Source: Zhengella mangrovi (lineage in GTDB: Bacteria > Pseudomonadota > Alphaproteobacteria > Rhizobiales > Rhizobiaceae). From it: 64,000 nt of DNA. A program made the translations under genes and the position numbers. The notes under the pieces were generated by a model. That model saw only the letters and a program-made list of their open reading frames with translations. It ran no database searches and was not told where the DNA came from. Position 1 is the stretch's first letter; each line of letters begins with the position of its first letter. The DNA lies in assembly GCF_002727065.1 (NCBI RefSeq), contig NZ_PDVP01000008.1, positions 1 to 64,000 on the forward strand, in the 5' to 3' direction. Positions 10,477 through 19,480 of the stretch are shown here, piece by piece.

Positions 10477-10485
10477 GAGGCGGTC

Positions 10486-11673
10486 ATGGTGCAATCCTCG
10501 CAAGGCGGGCCGCAGCGGGCGCCGGTCCGGCTCGGCATGGTGGGCGGCGGCCAGGGTGCCTTCATCGGCGCGGTCCACCGCATGGCCGCGCGGCTCGATG
10601 GCCATTTCCAGCTTGCCGCCGGGGCTCTGTCGTCGGACCCGGAAAGGGCGCTGGCCTCGGGGGCCGAACTCGGCCTGGCGCCGGACCGTTGTTACGGCTC
10701 CTTCGAGGCGATGGCACGGCGCGAGCGGCGGCTGAAGGACGGCATCGAGGCTGTCGCGATCGTCACGCCGAACCACATGCATTTCCCCGTCGCCCGGGCA
10801 TTTCTCAAGGCCGGAATCCATGTCATCTGCGACAAGCCGCTGACATCGACGCTTGGCGATGCCCGCAAGCTGGCAAGACTCGCGGAGGATACGGGCAGGC
10901 TGTTCGTGCTTACCCACAATTATACCGGCTACCCGATGGTGCGGCAGGCGCGCGCGATGATCGAAGCCGGGGATCTCGGGACCATCCGGGTCGTGCAGGT
11001 GGAATATCCGCAGGACTGGCTGGCCGATCCGATCGAGGAAACCGGCCAGAAGCAGGCAAGCTGGCGCACCGACCCTGCGCGGTCCGGCGCGGGAGGCTGC
11101 GTCGGCGACATCGGCACCCATGCCTGGAACCTGGTGTCCTTCGTGACCGGACTCGAAACGGAGACGGTCTCGGCCGATCTCGACAGCTTCGTTCCCGGCC
11201 GGCGGCTGGATGACAATGCCCACGTCATGCTGCGGTTCGCGCCGCGCGGCGACGGGCCACCGGCCAAGGGCATGCTGTGGGCAAGCCAGGTTTCTCCGGG
11301 GAACGAGAACGGGTTGAAGCTCCGCGTCTATGGCACGAAGGCGGGGCTGGAGTGGGCCCAGGAAGAGCCGAATGCCATGTGGTTTTCACCGCTGGGCGAG
11401 CCAAGACGGCTGCTGACGCGCGGCGGTGCGGGCGCCAACGATGCCGCGGCCCGCGTGACGCGCATCCCCGGCGGCCACCCGGAGGGCTACCTGGAGGCTT
11501 TCGCCACGCTCTACACCGAGGCCGCATCGGCCATCCGGGCAATGCGCGGCGGCGGCGGCCTGCCCGCCGACAGCCTGCTCCCCGGTGTGCGCGACGGACT
11601 CGACGGCATGCGGTTCATCGAGGCCTGTGTACGCTCATCGCGTGCGAATGGCCGCTGGACCCGGCTGCCCTAG
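10486..11673 (+). CDS. Gfo/Idh/MocA-family NAD(P)-dependent sugar dehydrogenase (second copy)
   Basis: 395 aa. Rossmann motif GMVGGGQGAF, signature lysine in CDKPLTST, and catalytic segment GDIGTHAWN with the Asp and His that the copy at 7145 partly lacks. AGGAGG sits 5 bases before the ATG. It is the last gene of the LacI-controlled operon. A plausible division of labour is that one paralogue oxidises the incoming glycoside and the other reduces the released keto-sugar, so that cofactor is recycled. Which does which cannot be decided here. Confidence 0.9.
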   Translation: MVQSSQGGPQRAPVRLGMVGGGQGAFIGAVHRMAARLDGHFQLAAGALSSDPERALASGAELGLAPDRCYGSFEAMARRERRLKDGIEAVAIVTPNHMHFPVARAFLKAGIHVICDKPLTSTLGDARKLARLAEDTGRLFVLTHNYTGYPMVRQARAMIEAGDLGTIRVVQVEYPQDWLADPIEETGQKQASWRTDPARSGAGGCVGDIGTHAWNLVSFVTGLETETVSADLDSFVPGRRLDDNAHVMLRFAPRGDGPPAKGMLWASQVSPGNENGLKLRVYGTKAGLEWAQEEPNAMWFSPLGEPRRLLTRGGAGANDAAARVTRIPGGHPEGYLEAFATLYTEAASAIRAMRGGGGLPADSLLPGVRDGLDGMRFIEACVRSSRANGRWTRLP

Positions 11674-11717
11674 GCGTTCGTCCACCCTTGCCTGAAGCGG
11701 CGGGGCATGGAATTGAC

Positions 11718-11787
11718 GATGGCGGCACCGGTCGCCATCCTCTCCGCCGTCTCGTCCTCTCCGGTTCCCGCCGCCAAACGGGCGGCG
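11718..11787. other. Two intergenic hairpins between sugar operon and MFS gene
   Basis: GATGGCG (11718-11724) pairs with CGCCATC (11733-11739), and CGCCGCC (11769-11775) pairs with GGCGGCG (11781-11787). Neither has a T run. They may end the sugar operon or protect its 3' end. Confidence 0.45.
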
Positions 11788-11830
11788 TCGCTAGGCTTCG
11801 GCCTGCCGCTGCCACCAAGGAAATGAAAGC

Positions 11831-13003
11831 ATGACTGCACCCAGCGCGCCCATGCAGCCCGGCGCGGCGTTTCCCGCCAGCCGTCTTGCCGTCTCGGGCC
11901 TGTTCCTGCTGAACGGCTACGTGATGGGCAACTGGGCGCCGAAGATCCCGGAATTTGCCGCCCGGCTCGGTCTGGACGAAGGGGCGCTCGGCGTTTTCAT
12001 CCTTGTTTTCGGGATCGGCTCTATGGTGGCCATGCCCGTTGCCGGTGCCCTGATGGCGCGCCTTGGCAGCCGCCCCCTCGTCCGCCCGCTGGCTCTGGCC
12101 ACCGCCTTCGCCATGCTGGCGGTTTCCCTGGCCCCGACACCGGCTGTCGCCGCGGTCGTGGTCTTCTTCCTGGGCATGGCGGTCGGCGGCATGGACGTGA
12201 CCATGAATGCCAACGCGGTGGCGGTCGAGCGGTCGATGGGGCGATCGATCATGTCGTCGTGCCACGGGTTCTGGTCGCTCGGCGCGCTGGCCGGTTCCTT
12301 TTCCGGCGGCTGGCTGATCGCCTCGCTCGGCGTGCTTGGCCATTCCCTGCTGGTCACCGCGGCCGGCGCCGCCGTTCTCGCCGCGATCTGGCGTTCCGTG
12401 ATGGCCGACGCGCCCGGCCGGGAAACGGAGGGGCATTCCCGGCGGCTGCCATTGTCGCCGCTGCCGTGGCTGGTCGGCCTGATGGCCCTGTTTTCGATGA
12501 TTCCGGAAGGCGCGATCCTGGACTGGGCGGCCTTCTACCTGCGGCAGGAGCGCGGCGCGTCGCTGACGCAGTCGGGCTTCGCGTTCGGCGCTTTTTCGAC
12601 CACGATGGCGCTGATGCGCTTTGCCGGCGACGGCGTTCGCGACCGGATCGGCGCGGTGACGACGCTCAGGCTCTGCACCCTGCTGGCGATGGCCGGCATG
12701 GTGCTGGCCGGCCTGTCCATGACGCCGGGCCTGGTCATCGCCGGGTTCGCCATTTGCGGGATCGGCATTTCCAACATGGTGCCGATCGCCTTTTCGGCGG
12801 CCGGAAACCTGCCCGGCTTCGCCCCCGGCGTCGCACTGTCGGTGGTCACCTTCATGGGCTATTCCGGTATTCTCTTCGCTCCAGCGATCATCGGTTCGGT
12901 CGCGGAGCACACCGGGTTTGCCGCGGTGTTCCTGGCGCTGCCGGTTCTGTTTGCCGTGGTCCTCCTGCTGTCGCCGCTGGCCACCCACGCCGACCAGGCC
13001 TGA
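11831..13003 (+). CDS. MFS transporter (YbjJ-like)
   Basis: 390 aa with about twelve hydrophobic segments. NGYVMGNWAPKIPEFAARLG at the N terminus and the glycine-rich, Arg-poor loop structure resemble the YbjJ/ sugar-type branch of the major facilitator superfamily. AAGGAA precedes the ATG. It lies 157 bp after the sugar operon on the same strand and ends 23 bp before the convergent TRAP gene. It may export by-products or be unrelated to the operon; the substrate is unknown. Confidence 0.85.
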   Translation: MTAPSAPMQPGAAFPASRLAVSGLFLLNGYVMGNWAPKIPEFAARLGLDEGALGVFILVFGIGSMVAMPVAGALMARLGSRPLVRPLALATAFAMLAVSLAPTPAVAAVVVFFLGMAVGGMDVTMNANAVAVERSMGRSIMSSCHGFWSLGALAGSFSGGWLIASLGVLGHSLLVTAAGAAVLAAIWRSVMADAPGRETEGHSRRLPLSPLPWLVGLMALFSMIPEGAILDWAAFYLRQERGASLTQSGFAFGAFSTTMALMRFAGDGVRDRIGAVTTLRLCTLLAMAGMVLAGLSMTPGLVIAGFAICGIGISNMVPIAFSAAGNLPGFAPGVALSVVTFMGYSGILFAPAIIGSVAEHTGFAAVFLALPVLFAVVLLLSPLATHADQA

Positions 13004-13026
13004 CGGCACTGCGGAGGCGGAACGGA

Positions 13027-15423
13027 TCAGCCGGTCCTGGCGGTTGACGGGATCCGTGCTGACAGGGTGTGCCAGGCGACCAGTCCGAGGGCAGCGATGA
13101 TGGCCGGGACGGCGATGGCGGGATCGCGCATCAGGATGAGCACGGCAATGGCAAGACGCAGGACCGTTTCCACGGAACCGATCCGCCTGCGGTCGAAACG
13201 GGTCAGCGCGCTTGCCATGAGATAGAGCGCGAGGGCGAGCCGGACGAGGATCCAGGCGAGGGCCAGCCAGTCGATGCCGGGGCCGTAGCCGTCGATGAAC
13301 TGCACGGCGGACCCGGCGGCCGGGTCGAGCTTCGCGGCATCGATGAGCAGCAATTCCGGGTAGAAGGCGAAAACGAAGGGCAGGACGAACATGACGATGC
13401 CGGACCTGACGGCGGAGAAGCCGGTGGCCATGGGATCGGCCTTGGTGATGGATGCGGCGGCAAAGGCGGCAACGGCGACAGGCGGCGTGATGGCCGATGC
13501 GACGGCGAAGAAGAAGATGAACATGTGGGCGGTGAAATTGGCGATGCCGAGGCCGATGATCATCGGACCCATCAGCAGCGCGACGTTGATGTAGGCGGGC
13601 ACCGTCGGCATGCCCATGCCGAGGAAGATGGCCAGCATCATGGTGACGACCAGCGCCAGGAAGAGGAAGATGCCGCCCGACTGCAGTTCCGGGGCGAACG
13701 TGCGCAGCAGGCCGAGCATGTCGCGGGCAATGAAGCCGGACAGGCCTGTGAAGTTGAGGCAGAAGTCGATTACCGAGACGGCGAGGAACATCAGGTAGAG
13801 GGTGGAGATCAGGATGCCGGCATCGGCGAGCGCCGAGAACAGGCGCGATGGCCGGGCGCGGAATTCGTGGTCCAGGAACAGCAGAACGCAGAGCAGGGCC
13901 GTCGCCCACCAGCCGGCCGATCCGGCGTCACCGGCGGAATTCTGGATCAGCTGGAAAAGCCAGGGCAGCGAGGTGACCGTGCAGGTGCCGCCCTCGAAAC
14001 TGCGCTCGGCGCCGAACAGGCCGGCGATCGGGCCGCAGCCGACCGCTTCCTTGGGGACCATGAGCAGGGCAATGATGAGCAGGATCGGCAACGCGATCAT
14101 CAGCAGGTGAATCCAGTCGTCACGGGTCAGGCGCATGTCCTCGGTTGCCTCGCCGACGGCCTCGATGCCCTGCTTTCGGGCCTGGAAGACGACGGCGAGA
14201 AACAGGCAGCCGAAATAGGCCAGCGAGGGGATGATGGCGGCGATGACAACGTCCCGGTAGGGAACGATGGTCATGGCCGAGAGGACGAAGGCGGCGACAC
14301 CCATGACGGGCGGCATGATCTGGCCGCCGGACGAGGCGGCGGCCTCGATGCCGCCGGCGAAGGTGCGGGAGAAGCCGCGCCGGATCATCATCGGGATGGT
14401 CAGGACGCCGGTGGACAGGACGTTGACGACGGGCCCGCCGGAAATGGTGCCGAACAGGGCAGAGGACACGATGGCCGCATGGGCCGGCCCGCCGCGCAGG
14501 CGCCGGGTCTGCAGGAAGGCGATCTTGATCAGCGAGCGTCCGCCCGCGCTGATGCCGAAGAGCGATCCGAGCACGATGTAGGGAAAGACGGTGTTGAGCA
14601 GGATGCCCATGAAACGGCCGAGCAGGCCCTGGCTGTTGTTGACCAGGATGTCCTGGACATTCGGCCGCCCGTCGAGCAGCATTCGCGGTTCGCCGCCGAG
14701 CTTGGTGATCAGGTACTTGTTCATGCCGTCGGCGCCGAAAGCATACCAGACAAAGACGGTGATCACGGTATAGGCGGCAATGGCGATGGCGACGGCAACC
14801 AGCGGAAAGCCCCAGACCTTCACGTTGTAGGCCAGGAAAATGGCGATCGAGACGCCGACGACGGCGAAGATCCAGACGCCGAGCGTGTTGACGCAGGACG
14901 GATCGTCCACGGTCGCGGCGGCGGGCAGGCCATAGAGTTCTGACAGTTCCTTCTGCTCGGCCAGGGCCTTGGCGATCAGCGCCTGGCGGTCGCCGGTCAA
15001 CTGGTCGACCATGCAGACCGCGTCGATCTCGACCAGGTAGGAGACCGCGATGACGACGGCGGCGGTGACAAGCGCGATATCCATGGCCAGGGCGAGCCGC
15101 CGCCGGGCGGGCGAAGCGTCGCCCTGGGAGACCGTGCGCCAGAAGCTGTGGGCCAGGGCGACGATCGTCATCATGAGCACGAAGGCCAGCGGGTAGAGCC
15201 ATTCGTAGGGGAACTTGCGGATGGTGAAGGACTGCGAGCCGGCGATCTCCTGCGCCAGGTCATCCAGCCCCGGGATGGAGGGGATGGTATTGAGCATGCC
15301 GATGAACACGAGCAGCAGGCCAAGGACCGAGGCGAAGCTCAGGCCCCGGTCGTCGCCACTGGCCGAAACCTCCGTGGGGTCGGCGGGAACGGCAGGGCGT
15401 GATGCCTCATTCGTCTCGGTCAT
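13027..15423 (-). CDS. TRAP transporter fused permease (DctQM-type, TAXI system)
   Basis: 798 aa inner-membrane protein. The N-terminal part (about 1-250) is the small-subunit-like region. The remainder is a DctM-like permease with many membrane segments and the typical glycine-rich loops (AAIVSSALFGTISGGP, EAAASSGGQIMPPVMG). Such fused permeases use a Na+ or H+ gradient and a TAXI binding protein, here the gene at 15531. An in-frame ATG exists at 15435, but GGAG lies 6 bases before the ATG at 15423, which I chose. The ligand is unknown; the neighbouring sulfatase suggests an organic acid freed from a sulfate or phosphonate ester, or the ester itself. Confidence 0.9.
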   Translation of the reverse strand: MTETNEASRPAVPADPTEVSASGDDRGLSFASVLGLLLVFIGMLNTIPSIPGLDDLAQEIAGSQSFTIRKFPYEWLYPLAFVLMMTIVALAHSFWRTVSQGDASPARRRLALAMDIALVTAAVVIAVSYLVEIDAVCMVDQLTGDRQALIAKALAEQKELSELYGLPAAATVDDPSCVNTLGVWIFAVVGVSIAIFLAYNVKVWGFPLVAVAIAIAAYTVITVFVWYAFGADGMNKYLITKLGGEPRMLLDGRPNVQDILVNNSQGLLGRFMGILLNTVFPYIVLGSLFGISAGGRSLIKIAFLQTRRLRGGPAHAAIVSSALFGTISGGPVVNVLSTGVLTIPMMIRRGFSRTFAGGIEAAASSGGQIMPPVMGVAAFVLSAMTIVPYRDVVIAAIIPSLAYFGCLFLAVVFQARKQGIEAVGEATEDMRLTRDDWIHLLMIALPILLIIALLMVPKEAVGCGPIAGLFGAERSFEGGTCTVTSLPWLFQLIQNSAGDAGSAGWWATALLCVLLFLDHEFRARPSRLFSALADAGILISTLYLMFLAVSVIDFCLNFTGLSGFIARDMLGLLRTFAPELQSGGIFLFLALVVTMMLAIFLGMGMPTVPAYINVALLMGPMIIGLGIANFTAHMFIFFFAVASAITPPVAVAAFAAASITKADPMATGFSAVRSGIVMFVLPFVFAFYPELLLIDAAKLDPAAGSAVQFIDGYGPGIDWLALAWILVRLALALYLMASALTRFDRRRIGSVETVLRLAIAVLILMRDPAIAVPAIIAALGLVAWHTLSARIPSTARTG

Positions 15424-15453
15424 GGCAGTCTCCATTGGTCACGGGCAGGAACG

Positions 15454-15481
15454 GCGCCATGCACGGTCCGGCACATGGCGC
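15454..15481 (-). other. Hairpin between TAXI binding-protein and TRAP permease genes
   Basis: GCGCCATG (15454-15461) pairs perfectly with CATGGCGC (15474-15481) around a 12-base loop. It occupies the same relative position as the hairpins after the other three binding-protein genes. Confidence 0.6.
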
Positions 15482-15530
15482 TCCCGGGCCGCCGGTCAGC
15501 CGTTCACGGGCTGCCCGGCAGCCGCGCCGG

Positions 15531-16592
15531 TCAGCGGGCGCAGTCGGGGATGGTGTACCCGGCCTCTTCCCAGGCCTCGATGGCGCCGGGGTGATACTTG
15601 ACGCCGGCGGCGCAAAAGCCTGAAGCCTTGCCGTCGAGATTGGCGAGGCCGACATTGCCCATGTAGGGCGCCTTGGTCTTCAGCTCGGGCAGCGCGTCGA
15701 TGTAGGCCTTGACGATCCGCTTGACGAGATCCTTGTCCATGTCCTTGTTGACGGTATCGGCGAAGGCGGAGCCCATGCCGCGGAACACGCCATCCTCGGA
15801 AATCAGGTTCACGCCCTGGTCGGCGCCGTATCCCATCTCCTCGGCCTTGACCTCGTAGGGCGTATTGCCGGGCGCGCTGAGAAGCTTCTGGAATGCGTCG
15901 CTCTCGTAGGTCGCCTTGGGCACGGACAGGAGATTGACCTTGCCGGCGGCCAGCGCCGTGGTGATGCGGTCGGACGGGAAAGTGAGCGGAACGGCGAAAC
16001 CCTGCGCCGAGCCGTCGACAAGAATGCCGGGAAGCTGGCCCCAGTTGGCCTGCATGCCCTTGTAGTCTTCGCCGTCCTTGAAGCCGGTGGCACCCTGGAT
16101 GAGCAGGCGTGCGCTGACGAGGGCGGCGCCGCGCGGCGGCCCGTTGAAGATGGTCTTGCCCTTGATGTCGTCCCACTTGGCGATGCCCGTGCTCTGGTGG
16201 GCAAACAGGCCGTAGGCGCCCGAGTTGTAGGGATAGAGAACCCGGAGGTTCGCGGCGAGGTCCTTGCCCTTCTCGCCCTGGGCGGCATAGGGGCCGGCAC
16301 CGCGGCGCAGCAGGAAGTGCAGGATCAGGGGCGTGGAGGCGATGTCGGCCTTGCCCTCGGCAACGTTGACGATGGTGTTGGTCGCCGTCTGGCCTTCCTG
16401 GACCTGCAGGTTGGCGATGCCGGCGCGGGCCAGGATATCGGCCATGTGGACGATGGAGAGGTGCGGCGAGTTGCCGGGGCTGGACGTTTCCGCCGTCAGG
16501 TTTACCGGTTCGGCCATGGCCGCGCCTGAACCGGCCACGAGGGCGGTCGCCGCCACCATTGCCGCCAGGGCGCGTCGTGTGATCTTGAGCAT
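15531..16592 (-). CDS. TAXI-family TRAP transporter solute-binding protein
   Basis: 353 aa, periplasmic. Signal peptide MLKITRRALAAMVAATALVA ending near AMA-EP. The mature part has the TAXI layout: ETSSPGNSPHLSIVHMADI, then KGKTIFNGPPRG, and a C-terminal PGAIEAWEEAGY. A longer frame to 16643 exists, but the ATG at 16592 follows GGAGGAG and starts the signal peptide. It hands its ligand to the permease encoded 107 bp downstream. It is co-transcribed with the upstream sulfatase, only 47 bp away. The ligand is unknown. Confidence 0.9.
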   Translation of the reverse strand: MLKITRRALAAMVAATALVAGSGAAMAEPVNLTAETSSPGNSPHLSIVHMADILARAGIANLQVQEGQTATNTIVNVAEGKADIASTPLILHFLLRRGAGPYAAQGEKGKDLAANLRVLYPYNSGAYGLFAHQSTGIAKWDDIKGKTIFNGPPRGAALVSARLLIQGATGFKDGEDYKGMQANWGQLPGILVDGSAQGFAVPLTFPSDRITTALAAGKVNLLSVPKATYESDAFQKLLSAPGNTPYEVKAEEMGYGADQGVNLISEDGVFRGMGSAFADTVNKDMDKDLVKRIVKAYIDALPELKTKAPYMGNVGLANLDGKASGFCAAGVKYHPGAIEAWEEAGYTIPDCAR

Positions 16593-16639
16593 GGGTCTCC
16601 TCCGTTTGCTGTTCTGGCGAGCGGGCTGTTCCTCCCGGC

Positions 16640-18331
16640 TCACTCGCCTGCCTTTCTGAAAAGCGTCCGCCTGTCGGGCGCCTTGCGGCCGACGTAGTGG
16701 ATGGTGATTTCCGGGGCGACATCGCTTTCATCGACGATGCCGATCAGCACGCCCTTGCCGCCGACCTTGGTGCGCGCGGCAATCAACTGCTGGCGGGACA
16801 TGGTCGTGCGCTGCGACGGCCGTCTCGCCCAGGCGAACAGGGCCTCGTAGAGCCTGTCGATCTCGCCCTGGTGCGCATCGCTTTCGCCCAGGTCGACCAG
16901 TTCCTGCGGGTCGCTGGCCAGGTCGTAGAGCATGGGCCGGTAGCCGCCTTCGAAGTGGATGAGTTTCCAGTTCCGGTCCGCGATCATGAACATGCGGGCA
17001 TCGGCGGGATCGAGTTCCAGGCGAGCGGCAAGCGGGCTGGCCGAATAGTCGTATTCGCAGATCACGTGGTCGCGCGGGGCCGCGTCCTGCCGGCCATGGA
17101 GTCGCGGCAGCAGCGAGCGGCCTTCGAGGACGTGATCGACGGACGCGGTGTCGCCGCCGGCGACATCGAGGAAGGTCGGCAGGAGATCGATGCACTCGAC
17201 GAGATCATCGCAAACGGTGCCGCGCGTGGCGTCGGCCTCTGCCGACGGATCATAGACGATCAGCGGTACCTTGACCGAGGCGTCCTGGAAGAAGGTCTTC
17301 TCGCCAAGCCAGTGGTCGCCGAGGAAATCGCCGTGGTCCGAGGTCACAACGATCATCGTGTCGTCCATGCGGCCGGTCTTCTCCAGCCAGCCGAACAGCA
17401 CGCCCATCTGGTCGTCGCATTGCTTGATCAGGCCCATGTAGGCCTTCATCACCTTTTCGCGGATGTCGTCGCGCGACATGGCGCGGCCGATCGGGGCATT
17501 CATGAAGCCCTTGAAGACCGGGTGGGCGTTGTCGAACTCGGCCTGGCTTCGCACCGGGGGCAGGAAGTGCTCGGGCCCGTACATGTCGTGGTAGGGGGCG
17601 GGCACGATATAAGGCCAGTGCGGCTTGATGAAGGAGAGATGGCAGCACCAGGGCCGGTCGCCCTGCGCCTCGATGAACTCCATGCCGCGGCGGGTGAGGT
17701 AGGGCGTCTCGCTGTCTTCCTCGGCGATGTTGGCGGGCTGGTCGGCGTTCTTGAGGAACCAGCCGGAGAGCACGTTGCCGTCGTCGTCGACGCCGGAATT
17801 GGCATAGTCGTGCCAGGGGTTGTCGCTGTCGTAGCCCTTCGACCGCAGATACTCGTTGTACCGGAGCGCACCGCCCTCGTCGTAGAAGCCGTCCGGACCC
17901 TGAGGGCGCATGCCGTCGTCGCGCTCGAAGATGTCGAAGCCGCATTCGGCGACCCGCGCGCCGATGACGCTGTCGGGTTCCAGCCCGAGACGGCGCATGC
18001 CCTCGGCATCGGCCGCCATGTGGGTCTTGCCGACCAGCCAGCAGCCCATGCCGGCGTCACGCAGGTAGTCGCCCATGGTGCGTTCGCCGACCTTCAGCGG
18101 CACGTTGTTCCATGTGGCGCCGTGGCTGTGGACGTAGCGGCCGGTATAGGTCGACATGCGCGACGGACCGCACAGTGGCGACTGGATGTAGGCACGGTCG
18201 AAGCGAACGCCGCGGGCGGCAAGACGGTCGATGTTCGGCGTGTGAAGATGCGGATGGCCATAACAGGACAGGTAATCCCAGCGAAGCTGGTCAAACATGA
18301 TGAAAAGGATGTTCCTGGCTTTGCGCATCAT
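16640..18331 (-). CDS. Sulfatase-superfamily hydrolase (arylsulfatase / phosphonate monoester hydrolase-like)
   Basis: 563 aa, alkaline-phosphatase-like fold. The formylglycine motif C54-GPSR (SPLCGPSRMS) is intact, so a formylglycine-generating enzyme must mature it. Metal ligands are visible in FMFDQ-type IMFDQLRW and in TSDHGDFLGDH. Ending with a hydrophilic tail, it resembles Rhizobium phosphonate monoester hydrolase and choline-sulfatase relatives. No signal peptide is seen, so it is probably cytoplasmic, as PMH-type enzymes are. That implies import of the ester before cleavage, consistent with the TAXI-TRAP genes downstream. An N-terminal extension to 18454 is open but lacks family similarity; I chose the MM start at 18331. 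Confidence 0.88.
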   Translation of the reverse strand: MMRKARNILFIMFDQLRWDYLSCYGHPHLHTPNIDRLAARGVRFDRAYIQSPLCGPSRMSTYTGRYVHSHGATWNNVPLKVGERTMGDYLRDAGMGCWLVGKTHMAADAEGMRRLGLEPDSVIGARVAECGFDIFERDDGMRPQGPDGFYDEGGALRYNEYLRSKGYDSDNPWHDYANSGVDDDGNVLSGWFLKNADQPANIAEEDSETPYLTRRGMEFIEAQGDRPWCCHLSFIKPHWPYIVPAPYHDMYGPEHFLPPVRSQAEFDNAHPVFKGFMNAPIGRAMSRDDIREKVMKAYMGLIKQCDDQMGVLFGWLEKTGRMDDTMIVVTSDHGDFLGDHWLGEKTFFQDASVKVPLIVYDPSAEADATRGTVCDDLVECIDLLPTFLDVAGGDTASVDHVLEGRSLLPRLHGRQDAAPRDHVICEYDYSASPLAARLELDPADARMFMIADRNWKLIHFEGGYRPMLYDLASDPQELVDLGESDAHQGEIDRLYEALFAWARRPSQRTTMSRQQLIAARTKVGGKGVLIGIVDESDVAPEITIHYVGRKAPDRRTLFRKAGE

Positions 18332-18524
18332 CGTCCCGCTATCGGCATCCGGCAGGTCAGGGCCGGCCTCGGTTGTTCGGGAGGAAACTGGCAAAAGGTC
18401 AACGCCTTGCGCGATCATGCCGCGCAACGGGCTTGCCGAATGGCGTCCTCCCAAACGGCCATCCGGTCACTGCCGCCGGACGATAGCCAGACGCGACTGT
18501 TTTGAGAAATAACGATCCAGTTCG

Positions 18525-18548
18525 CCCTATAGCGGAAATGTTATAGGG
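18525..18548. promoter_or_regulatory. Inverted repeat CCCTATA-N10-TATAGGG before the sulfatase operon
   Basis: CCCTATA (18525-18531) and TATAGGG (18542-18548) are perfect arms overlapping the last codons of the LysR gene. The spacing and AT-rich arms resemble a LysR-type box for the sulfatase-TRAP operon, although a weak terminator without T run is an alternative. Confidence 0.5.
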
Positions 18549-19461
18549 TGGCGTAGGCTTTCGCGGCATCGCGGACGAAGTCGCTCATCTGGGAGGCCGC
18601 CGGTGAAAGGCCGCGGCCGGCGATGAAGGACATGCCGACGGAGCTGACCAGTTCGTCGCCGGTGACGGGCAGGCGGACGAGGCGGCCGTCGGCGAGTTCC
18701 TGCCGGATCGCGCCGACCGGCAGGCAGGCCACGGCATCGCTGCCGGCGAGGTAGGTCCGGGTGAATTCGAAGGACACGGTCTCTATCTTGTTGCGGAACT
18801 GCGCCAGTCCGCGCGCGACGGTGAAGCGGTCCATTTCGGTGCGGATGATGGTGTTCGGCAGCGGCACGATCACCAGGTGACGGTCGATGTCGTCGAGCGA
18901 GACGTGCGCCTCGTCCAGCAGCGCGTGCTCCTTTCTCACCACGAAGGCCAGTGTCTCGGAGTAAAGATGCTCGAAGCTGATGCCGCTCATGTGGTCGAGC
19001 GACAGGAGGCGGCCGACCAGGAAATCGATCTCACCGTGCCGGAGGCGCTCCACCAGTTCCGAGACATTGGCCCAATGGATGCGGACATCGACATCGGAGG
19101 CGGTCTCCTTGAAGCGGGAAACCGCGCGGGGGACCAGCGTGCGCGCCACGTTGGGGAGCATGCCGACGGACACGGTGCGGGCTTCGGCGATACCGCAGGC
19201 CTCGCTGATGCCGCGCTCGATCTGCGCCATGCCGGTGGCGACGTGCCGGCGGAAGGTTTCGCCGGCACGGCTGAGGACAAGGCCTTGGCCGGTGCGCTCG
19301 AACAGCGACTGGCCCAGTTCGGTCTCCAGTTCGCGCAGCGTGCGCGACAGGGCCGGCTGAACGGTATTGAGCGCGGCGGCGGCGCGCGTCATGGACCCAA
19401 GCTCGGCCAGGGCGAGGAAGCAGCGGATATGGCGCAGGCGGATGCGGTTGGTGGTTTTCAT
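18541..19461 (-). CDS. LysR-family transcriptional regulator (PcaQ/GbpR-like)
   Basis: 306 aa from the ATG at 19461. Winged helix-turn-helix IRLRHIRCFLALAELGSMTR through QPALSRTLRELE, then a LysR substrate-binding domain. The start of the DNA-binding domain (RLRHIRCFL) is typical of the PcaQ/GbpR subgroup. The frame opens at a TTG at 19497 inside the preceding gene; the ATG lies 19 bp after that gene's stop. It is transcribed in the same direction as the three-subunit dehydrogenase upstream and the sulfatase downstream, so it could control either. Confidence 0.88.
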   Translation of the reverse strand: MKTTNRIRLRHIRCFLALAELGSMTRAAAALNTVQPALSRTLRELETELGQSLFERTGQGLVLSRAGETFRRHVATGMAQIERGISEACGIAEARTVSVGMLPNVARTLVPRAVSRFKETASDVDVRIHWANVSELVERLRHGEIDFLVGRLLSLDHMSGISFEHLYSETLAFVVRKEHALLDEAHVSLDDIDRHLVIVPLPNTIIRTEMDRFTVARGLAQFRNKIETVSFEFTRTYLAGSDAVACLPVGAIRQELADGRLVRLPVTGDELVSSVGMSFIAGRGLSPAASQMSDFVRDAAKAYATL

Positions 19462-19480
19462 CCCAGCCAGATGACCCGGT

